From an uncultured Alphaproteobacteria bacterium (lineage in GTDB: Bacteria; Pseudomonadota; Alphaproteobacteria; HIMB59): 64,000 bases of DNA. The notes under the pieces are model-generated. The model saw only the letters and a program-made list of their open reading frames with translations, was not told the DNA's origin and made no database searches. Where the stretch lies: the NCBI GenBank assembly GCA_902524245.1, contig CABZCN010000002.1, forward strand, positions 1 to 64,000, in the 5' to 3' direction. The translations under genes and the position numbers were made by a program. Shown here in pieces: positions 56,947-64,000 of this stretch; the stretch's first letter is position 1, and every line of letters starts with the position of its first letter.

Positions 56947-58611
56947 TTATCTTTGTGAATTTTGCCAATTTGGATGGGTATAAGGTTGTAGATTTGATGG
57001 AGCTAAAAGAGGTCTTCCCAAGATATGATCTGAGGCTTTCTCACCCGTCATTATAGATGGAGCATTAAGATTGCCATTACATATCTGAGGAAAAATTGAT
57101 GAGTCTGCAAGAAATAAATTTGAAAAACCCTTTACTTTGCAATCGTTTAGAACGACAGAAGAAGGGTCATCTTCTTTTCCAATCTTGCAGGTACCACATG
57201 GATGATAAGCACTTTCACAATTATTTTTTATAAATTCGTCGAGACCTTCATCCGAAACAACGTCATCACCAGGTTGAATTTCATCTCCTTTAAAAGGAAC
57301 TAGGGCCTCTTGACTCAGTATCTCTCTACTAAGTCTAAGTGATTTTCTAAAGTTTGGAAAATCATCTTCATGAGACATGTAATTGAATTTTATAGTTGGT
57401 GAATCAAATGGGTCACTAGATTTTAATTTTACAAAACCTTTAGATTTTGAACGCATTGGCCCTACATGCAATTGAAAACCGTGGCCTTCGCTAGGCGCCT
57501 TTCCGTCATATCTAATTGCGACTGGAAGAAAATGAAATTGTATATCAGGATATGGTATGTTTTTATCAGAGCGAATGAAACCAAGAGTTTCAAATTGGTT
57601 TGTTGCACCTGGCCCACTTTTAAGAAACATCCATTGCATGCCGATAAGTAATTTAGAAAAAGGATTTAAATATTTATTAAGTGTTACTGGTTGTAAACAT
57701 TTGACTTGAAAATAAACTTCTAAATGATCTTGTAAGTTTTTACCAACACCCGGTAAGTTTTTTATAACCTTGATCCCCAAATTATTTAAATCATTGCCCT
57801 CTCCAATACCCGATCTTTGAAGAATTGTTGGACTATTGATAGCGCCAGCTGATAAAACAACACCAATATTTGCACTAAAGGTTTTTTTTTGGCCCCGATG
57901 GTATACTTCAACTCCCTTAGCTTTGTCTTCTTGAAAAATTATTTTATCGACTAGAACCTTTGTTATGAGTTGTACATTTTTTTTCGCTAATGCAGGCTTT
58001 AAATAAGCTTTTGCTGTTGAAAAACGAGAGCCTTTCCAAACGGTCATATCAGCTGGTCCAAAACCCTCCTGTCGAAAGCCATTGTAGTCATCAGTGTAGG
58101 TGTATCCCGCCTGCTCGGTAGCTTTTACAAAAGCATTGTGTAATGGGTTATCTCTTTTGCCATGAGTTATGTTTAGAGGACCTGATTTTCCTCTAAACTC
58201 TGAATTGCCTCCATGGCTTGCTTCCATTCTTTGAAAATATGGAAGGACATCGGGATAATCCCAACCTTTTGCCCCACTTTCAGCCCACTCATTATAGTCA
58301 CCAGCGTTTCCTCTGACATAAATCATTCCGTTAATTGATGAAGATCCTCCAATAACCTTTCCTCTGGGGCAAACAAGAGACCTACCATTTAAAGTAGGTT
58401 CGGGTTCTGCTTTGTAGCCCCAATCGAATTTATTCATATTCATTGGGTATGAGAGAGCTGCAGGCATTTGTATAAAAGGACTGTTGTCATTTCCTCCAAA
58501 TTCTAATACCAGAATTTTTAATTGAGGGTTTTCCCCAAGTCTGTATGCAATTGCAGATCCCGCTGATCCTGAGCCAATTACAATATAATCAGGGTTTTCA
58601 AAATTACTCAT
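56947..58611 (-). CDS. GMC oxidoreductase / choline dehydrogenase-like
   Basis: DYIVIGSGSAGSAIAYRLGENPQLKILVLEFGG...CPRGKVIGGSSSINGMIYVRGNAGDYNEW...AYHPCGTCKIG. Confidence 0.92.
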   Translation of the reverse strand: MSNFENPDYIVIGSGSAGSAIAYRLGENPQLKILVLEFGGNDNSPFIQMPAALSYPMNMNKFDWGYKAEPEPTLNGRSLVCPRGKVIGGSSSINGMIYVRGNAGDYNEWAESGAKGWDYPDVLPYFQRMEASHGGNSEFRGKSGPLNITHGKRDNPLHNAFVKATEQAGYTYTDDYNGFRQEGFGPADMTVWKGSRFSTAKAYLKPALAKKNVQLITKVLVDKIIFQEDKAKGVEVYHRGQKKTFSANIGVVLSAGAINSPTILQRSGIGEGNDLNNLGIKVIKNLPGVGKNLQDHLEVYFQVKCLQPVTLNKYLNPFSKLLIGMQWMFLKSGPGATNQFETLGFIRSDKNIPYPDIQFHFLPVAIRYDGKAPSEGHGFQLHVGPMRSKSKGFVKLKSSDPFDSPTIKFNYMSHEDDFPNFRKSLRLSREILSQEALVPFKGDEIQPGDDVVSDEGLDEFIKNNCESAYHPCGTCKIGKEDDPSSVVLNDCKVKGFSNLFLADSSIFPQICNGNLNAPSIMTGEKASDHILGRPLLAPSNLQPYTHPNWQNSQR

Positions 58612-58699
58612 CTAATAAAAATTAATTATTAATTTAATCTAAATATAAAGATTTTATTTTATGTTAATATGAAATTATGAATAGCAAAGCCATCTAGAA

Positions 58700-59554
58700 A
58701 TGAATGATAATAATTTAAAAATTATTCAAGTCAGTGACCTACATTTTTTAAAAGACGGTGAGACCATGTATGGCGCTAATCCGGTCAATAGATTTAGGGC
58801 TTTTATAAATGATGTTAATAAAAACCACAGAAATGCTGATTTAGTTGTAATAACAGGAGACATTGCCCATAACGGCATTAAAGAAAGCTATCTACTGTTC
58901 AAAGAGGAATTGAAGAGACTTGACTTACCTTCAGTAATTATGATTGGAAATCATGATAATCGTGAAGTAGTTAAGGCAGAACTATCAAGTGTGACTAAAA
59001 TTGACGATGATGGATTTATTCAATCCTCAATAGAAATCAAAAATCATAAATTAATATTTTGTGACACAGTGTGGGACAATAAAAATATAAATAATATTCA
59101 CGAAGGTTATTACTGTCTCAAAAGATTTAATTGGCTCGAAAAAGAGATTTTATCTTTTAAGTCGAATTCAAATATAATTTTTATGCATCATAACCCAATG
59201 AATGTTTTCATGAAGTCGATGGATAACTATTCTTTTAATGATAAAGACCAAGAAATTATTGCTAAATTCTTAGACAAATACTCATCTAAAATTAAATATT
59301 TATTTTTTGGTCACGGTCATAGACCATTAAGTGGGAAATGGAAAAACGTACCTTACGCTAGCTTGAGGGGATTGTTACATGCTAGGGAGTTGGACTTTGA
59401 TAGTGATGTTGAAAATTTTAAAATGGAAGAGCCAAGTTATGGTATTATCTTTGTTAATGAAAATAATTTAACTTTCCACATTCATGATTTCATGAATAAA
59501 GGAAAAATTTATGAAGGTGATGAAAATTATTTAGGTTTTCCAAATATAGATTAA
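58700..59554 (+). CDS. Metallophosphoesterase (CpdA-like)
   Basis: IIQVSDLHFLKDGE...LVVITGDIAHNG...VIMIGNHDNR...IIFMHHNP...FFGHGHRP. Confidence 0.9.
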   Translation: MNDNNLKIIQVSDLHFLKDGETMYGANPVNRFRAFINDVNKNHRNADLVVITGDIAHNGIKESYLLFKEELKRLDLPSVIMIGNHDNREVVKAELSSVTKIDDDGFIQSSIEIKNHKLIFCDTVWDNKNINNIHEGYYCLKRFNWLEKEILSFKSNSNIIFMHHNPMNVFMKSMDNYSFNDKDQEIIAKFLDKYSSKIKYLFFGHGHRPLSGKWKNVPYASLRGLLHARELDFDSDVENFKMEEPSYGIIFVNENNLTFHIHDFMNKGKIYEGDENYLGFPNID

Positions 59555-59555
59555 G

Positions 59556-60989
59556 TTAGCTTCTTCCTCTACTACCATGTTTCAAATAAACATTTTTTGC
59601 AAGAATTTTATGCTCTTGTGATTTGCGAATATCAAAAATTTTTTTTCTAGCATACTGAGCAGTTTCTTTAACATTTATAATTTCTTTTTGAACCTCATTA
59701 TCGAACAAATTTACGTTCAAACTTTTTTTTGGGGGATTATGAAAAAAAGCAGGTGGAAAATTTTTTACTTCAGGAATTTGTGACTTAATAAATTTAGCGA
59801 GTGGATCTTGATCCATAGCTTGCTTATAAGGGTTATACATTCTAATAGTATTGATACCAGTTGTTCCGGACTGCATTTGTATTTGACTGTAATGAATTCC
59901 CGGTTCAAAGTCTGTAAACAATGCTGCCAAGCGTGGAGCAAAATATCTCCAATCAAGCCATAAATTATAAGAAGCAAATGAAGCTAACATTGCTCTCATT
60001 CTAAAATTAATCCATCCATAATTTCTTAGATAAATCATACACGCATCGATAAAATGAACTCCGGTCTTACCTTCAATCCAAGCCTCTAATTTCTCTTCAT
60101 CTTTTTCACGTATTTGATCATACACAGGAATAAAGCTTGTATGTTCAATTGATGGCTGATCCTCTAATTTTTGAATAAAATGCGATCTCCAATGTAACCT
60201 GGATAAAAATGAATTTATAGATTTAGCAAAATTTTTATTAGTATGCTTTATTTGATCTCTTTTTTTTGTAGCCTCTTGAAAAACTGTGCGGTGTGAAATT
60301 GTACCGTAGGTTAAATGAGTTGATAATCTTGAACAGCTTTTTTCAGCAGTTATTGGGCTAGACATCTCAAATTGATAATTTTCACCTCTTTTATTCAAAA
60401 AAGACTGAAGTAATTTTTCTGCTTCAACAGATCCACCCATTTGCCTATATGGACATGGTGTTGAATCATAAAAAAATTTTGGTAATTCATGGTTTGTTAA
60501 TTCTAAATTAACTGATTGTTTTATGATGGGAAAATAAGGATTTTTAATAATCTCGTTTCTAAAATTTTTAGCCCATAGGTTTCTATCATGTTGTCCTCTT
60601 TTAACGCCTGGGTAAGAGCACTCAATCCAATCAATTTTATTTTGAAAAAAAAATTTTTTTAATCTTTTATCTCTTTGGTAGGTCCATTGAATACCTGTTT
60701 CTTGTTCGCTAATTACGCTTGAAAAGCTATGTTTATCTTTTAAAAACTTGAATATTTCTAATGCATCACCAAAAAAGATATTCAAATGTAAATTATGTTT
60801 GAGTAATAGTCGTTTAAGCTCATTTATACTCTCTAATGTAAATTGCCACTGCCTTAAAGACATATCTTTTTGCTTCCACAGCTCAGGTTCAATTATGTAA
60901 ATTAGTATAGATCTTTTATTTTCATCAATAAGAATTTCATTGTCTTTGTATCTTAGATTCTTCTTAAACCAGACGATCCTATTTGACAT
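59556..60989 (-). CDS. Cryptochrome/photolyase family protein
   Basis: RIVWFKKNLRYKDNEIL; EQETGIQWTYQRDKRLKKFF; LHWRSHFIQKLEDQP; NFRMRAMLASFASYNLWLDWRYFAPRLAALFTDFEPGIHYSQIQMQSGTTGINTIRMYNPYKQAMDQDP. Confidence 0.92.
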   Translation of the reverse strand: MSNRIVWFKKNLRYKDNEILIDENKRSILIYIIEPELWKQKDMSLRQWQFTLESINELKRLLLKHNLHLNIFFGDALEIFKFLKDKHSFSSVISEQETGIQWTYQRDKRLKKFFFQNKIDWIECSYPGVKRGQHDRNLWAKNFRNEIIKNPYFPIIKQSVNLELTNHELPKFFYDSTPCPYRQMGGSVEAEKLLQSFLNKRGENYQFEMSSPITAEKSCSRLSTHLTYGTISHRTVFQEATKKRDQIKHTNKNFAKSINSFLSRLHWRSHFIQKLEDQPSIEHTSFIPVYDQIREKDEEKLEAWIEGKTGVHFIDACMIYLRNYGWINFRMRAMLASFASYNLWLDWRYFAPRLAALFTDFEPGIHYSQIQMQSGTTGINTIRMYNPYKQAMDQDPLAKFIKSQIPEVKNFPPAFFHNPPKKSLNVNLFDNEVQKEIINVKETAQYARKKIFDIRKSQEHKILAKNVYLKHGSRGRS

Positions 60990-60995
60990 CTGTTT

Positions 60996-61757
60996 CTAAT
61001 CTTTAATTTTGAAGCCTTTTGAAAAAATATAAATAATTGCAGAAATATTTAAAATTAAAAATGTAAATATCATAATCAAACTTGTTGTAATACTCACATC
61101 AGCCATTTCATAAAAACTCCATCGAAAACCACTAACTAAATAAAGAACTGGATTTACCAAAGAAACGTTTTGCCAAAACTCTGGTAACCAGTTTATTGAA
61201 TATAGCGATCCACCAAGAAATACGAGTGGAGATAAAATTAGTGTTGGAAATATTGATAGCTCCTCCCAATTTGATGACAACATCCCTATAAGAAAACCAA
61301 GTAAGCTAAAAGTTAAAGATGTTAAAACGAGCATTAAAATCATAGTAAATGGGTGCATAATATATATTTCAACAAAGAATAACCCTGTTGCTAATATTAA
61401 ACTTCCTAAAATTATTGATTTTGTGGTAGCAGCACCAACAAAACCAATAACAATCTCTGTTGTTGATAGTGGGGCAGCATATATTTCATTTATAGTTCCA
61501 AGAAACTTTGGAAAAAAAATACCTGAGGAAGCGTTTGAAACACTTTGTGTAAGTAAAGCTAACATTATCATACCAGGCACTATGAAAGAACCATAAGAGA
61601 TATCTTCAATTACAGGGATGCGACTTCCTATTGCAGCACCGAAGACAACAAAATAAAGAGAGGATGATATAACAGGAGAAAATATACTTTGAACAGTTGT
61701 CCTTCTCATTCGATCCATTTCATGCAAGTAAATTGCCATTATGCCTGTCCAGTTCAT
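60996..61757 (-). CDS. ABC-2 type transporter permease (YadH-like)
   Basis: YLHEMDRMRRTTVQSIFSPVISSSLYFVVFGAAIGSRI...SPLVFLGGSLYSINWLPEFWQNVSLVNPVLYLVSGFR. Confidence 0.92.
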   Translation of the reverse strand: MNWTGIMAIYLHEMDRMRRTTVQSIFSPVISSSLYFVVFGAAIGSRIPVIEDISYGSFIVPGMIMLALLTQSVSNASSGIFFPKFLGTINEIYAAPLSTTEIVIGFVGAATTKSIILGSLILATGLFFVEIYIMHPFTMILMLVLTSLTFSLLGFLIGMLSSNWEELSIFPTLILSPLVFLGGSLYSINWLPEFWQNVSLVNPVLYLVSGFRWSFYEMADVSITTSLIMIFTFLILNISAIIYIFSKGFKIKD

Positions 61758-62683
61758 ACACTCTCCTCCAAAAGTTTTTCAAATATCGTCTCCAACGATG
61801 TCTGAGAGGAATTTAAATCTTTTAATTTTAGACCAGCCGACTTTATGTCTTGAAGAAGTGCGGTAATACCAGTCGAAGATCCGTGAGAGTCATATGAATA
61901 TGTTAAAGAATTATTACTATTCATTTTTAAGTTATACGACTCTAAAGTAGATGGGATTTGACTGAAAGGCTCTTGAAATTCTATAGTTAAATTTTTTTGA
62001 CCCATTTTTCGCATTAAATCATTCTTATTATCAGTAATTATGATCTCGCCATTATTGATTACAGATACTCGATCAGAAATAGCCTCAGCTTCTTCGATAT
62101 AATGAGTTGTAAGAATAATTGTTACTCCATTTTCTTTGAGTTCTTTCACTGCTCTCCACATATCTCTTCGCAAATTAATATCGACACCTGCAGTAGGCTC
62201 ATCTAGAAAAAGTATTTTTGGTTCATGACTCAATGCCTTTGCAATTAATGCTCTTTTCTTCATACCACCAGAAAGCTCACGAAGCTTACTATCTTTTTTA
62301 TCCCAAAGGCTGAGATCTTTAAGAATTTTTTCTATGTATGCAGGATCTTTTTTCTTACCATATAATCCTCTAGTGTAAGAAACATTTTGAAAAACTTTTT
62401 CAAAGGCTTCTAAATGGAGTTCTTGAGGCACAAGACCAATCATCGATCGAGTTTTTCGGAAATCTTTAACAACATCGTATCCATCAACTGAAATGGTTCC
62501 TGATGTAGGTAAGACTATCCCACATATGGCATTAATAAGTGTTGTTTTTCCAGCACCATTTGGACCAAGAAGTGCAAGAATTTCACCTCTTTGAATTTCT
62601 AAATTAACTCCTTTAAGGGCTTCTAAACCTCCTTGAAAAGTTTTTTTTAAATTATCAATTTTAATTAAGATATCTGCTGACAT
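61754..62683 (-). CDS. ABC transporter ATP-binding protein (YadG-like)
   Basis: ALLGPNGAGKTTLINAICGIV...RELSGGMKKRALIAKALSHEPKILFLDEPTAGVD. Confidence 0.95.
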   Translation of the reverse strand: MSADILIKIDNLKKTFQGGLEALKGVNLEIQRGEILALLGPNGAGKTTLINAICGIVLPTSGTISVDGYDVVKDFRKTRSMIGLVPQELHLEAFEKVFQNVSYTRGLYGKKKDPAYIEKILKDLSLWDKKDSKLRELSGGMKKRALIAKALSHEPKILFLDEPTAGVDINLRRDMWRAVKELKENGVTIILTTHYIEEAEAISDRVSVINNGEIIITDNKNDLMRKMGQKNLTIEFQEPFSQIPSTLESYNLKMNSNNSLTYSYDSHGSSTGITALLQDIKSAGLKLKDLNSSQTSLETIFEKLLEESV

Positions 62684-62720
62684 AATTAGATTGCGTACAG
62701 TATATTATAAGCAAATAACA

Positions 62721-63620
62721 TCAAGATAGTTTATCAGTAATCTTATTTTTTTTACTTTTTTCAATTAAGTAAGTGCTTATTAAAACAGCAATAAGGGCAA
62801 CAATAATTTTATAAGTTATTTTTTCGTTTAAAAAAAGATATCCAAATATCAAACCAAAAATTGGAATGATGTAGGCAACTTGTGATTGAAAAACTAAGCC
62901 GTTATTTTTAAGAATATAAAATCTCATTAACCAAGCTATCGCTGTCGCAACGATACCAAGATACACAAGAGAAATTGTAGCATTAAGAGAGGGTCTCAAT
63001 TCTGTTGGATTTTCAAAAATGAACATAATTGGTAATAAAAGAATAACTGCCCAAATTAAAATACTTGATGTAAGTACTTCATTTTTTATATGTTTTAGCT
63101 TTAGTGAAAATAGTCCACCTATGGTGTAACAAACTGGACCCAAGATTACCATAAAAGCATAAAAGATATTTGACTGATTGATTAGAATATTATCTGAAAA
63201 TAAATAAACGATACCAAGAAAGCCTATTAATATTCCAACAAATTTTAAAAGATTAATTTTTTCATTTTGAATAAATAAATGTCCTAAGATTGTTGCTGCA
63301 ATAGGTGCCGTGGACATCAAGATTGCTGCTAGATTACTTTGAACCTTTAATATGCCGAATGAAATAAAAAAAAAGGGGAGAACTAAATTCACAAATCCTA
63401 TAGTTGCGTACCATAACCAATTCTCTCCAAATGCTTCAATTGAAATTTTTCTTATCCAACAGTAAACAAGCATTACTATTGCAGCAAAAAAAATTCTTCC
63501 AAAGGCAAGTGCCATTGGTGTATAGCTTTCTGAGGCAATTTTGATGTTAAAGAACGCACTTCCCCATATACCAGCTAATAAAAATAAAAGTAAAAAATCT
63601 TTAAAAGATGCTTTGTGCAT
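62721..63620 (-). CDS. EamA/DMT-family transporter
   Basis: LLLFLLAGIWGSAFFNIKIASESYTPMALAFGRIFFAAIVM...10-TM pattern. Confidence 0.9.
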   Translation of the reverse strand: MHKASFKDFLLLFLLAGIWGSAFFNIKIASESYTPMALAFGRIFFAAIVMLVYCWIRKISIEAFGENWLWYATIGFVNLVLPFFFISFGILKVQSNLAAILMSTAPIAATILGHLFIQNEKINLLKFVGILIGFLGIVYLFSDNILINQSNIFYAFMVILGPVCYTIGGLFSLKLKHIKNEVLTSSILIWAVILLLPIMFIFENPTELRPSLNATISLVYLGIVATAIAWLMRFYILKNNGLVFQSQVAYIIPIFGLIFGYLFLNEKITYKIIVALIAVLISTYLIEKSKKNKITDKLS

Positions 63621-64000
63621 TATATGAGAGTAAACTGAACACGTTTATTCATTTTTCCTTTACTCTCATACTTCATAAATTTGAATTCGCCAATTTCGTT
63701 TGTATTTGCTACGTGAGTTCCCCCACACGGTTGTAAATCAATATCTCCTATTTTAACAAGGCGAATTTTATCATTTGTTCTTGGCGGTTTAACTGACAAA
63801 GTTCGCACTAGCTCAGGTTTTTGATCTAGCTCATCATTTGTTATCCACTGATAAGAGATAGTGTGAGATTGTTGAATAAATTCATTAATAATTTTATTTA
63901 AAGTTTCAAATTCAAATGTTTCTTCACCTAAATCAAAATCAATCCTACTTTTTTCTAAACCAATTGATCCTCCTGTAACATAATAAGGTAATGCTGCACA
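63620..64000 (-). CDS. Alanyl-tRNA editing protein (AlaX-like), truncated by right window edge
   Basis: The frame of track ORF 63620..63808 stays open to 64000: CAALPYYVTGGSIGLEKSRIDFDLGEETFEFETLNKIINEFIQQSHTISYQWITNDELDQKPELVRTLSVKPPRTNDKIRLVKIGDIDLQPCGGTHVANTNEIGEFKF; CGGTHV motif. Confidence 0.9.
   Translation of the reverse strand, partial: CAALPYYVTGGSIGLEKSRIDFDLGEETFEFETLNKIINEFIQQSHTISYQWITNDELDQKPELVRTLSVKPPRTNDKIRLVKIGDIDLQPCGGTHVANTNEIGEFKFMKYESKGKMNKRVQFTLI

Noticed and set aside
63620-63808. Complete 62-aa protein as given in the ORF track
   Set aside because: The frame stays open upstream to the window edge and contains AlaX-like sequence; the track start is an internal GTG of a truncated gene.

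Overview
This window is AT-rich and looks like a streamlined marine alphaproteobacterial chromosome (SAR11 / AEGEAN-169-like by gene content; lineage is inferred). It has three broad parts. (1) ~1-25.7 kb: a very AT-rich surface-glycan island, almost entirely on the minus strand. It carries two NeuB-type synthases, three CMP-sugar cytidylyltransferases, NeuC/NeuD homologs, a CBS-nucleotidyltransferase, a PglK-like ABC exporter, several methyltransferases, epimerases and SDRs, and an unusual cassette of HpcH/HpaI aldolase + KdsB-like cytidylyltransferase + HAD phosphatase + FAH-family protein. (2) ~25.8-43.7 kb: core and housekeeping genes, including groESL with a CIRCE element, an FAD-oxidoreductase/SelD fusion, ccdA, leucine-dehydrogenase-like, msrB, bioY, transaldolase, exonuclease I, rmlA and an SbmA-like transporter. 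(3) ~43.8-64 kb: an osmolyte / organosulfur / nitrogen section with cysE, proV-proX-proW, a DmdA-type DMSP demethylase, a 2OG-oxygenase + HD-oxygenase pair resembling TmpA/TmpB phosphonate catabolism, glutathione peroxidase, glnK-amt, a GMC choline-dehydrogenase-like protein, a photolyase/cryptochrome, an ABC-2 exporter and a partial AlaX. The most interesting leads are the TmpAB-like pair beside proVXW-dmdA, the aldolase/KdsB/HAD/FAH cassette, an A7-tract frameshift that removes the start of the ABC exporter, a candidate sRNA with a CCU-rich loop, and several microproteins missing from the ORF track. No rRNA, tRNA, CRISPR array or transposase was recognised. All calls come from reading the sequence; no database search was run.
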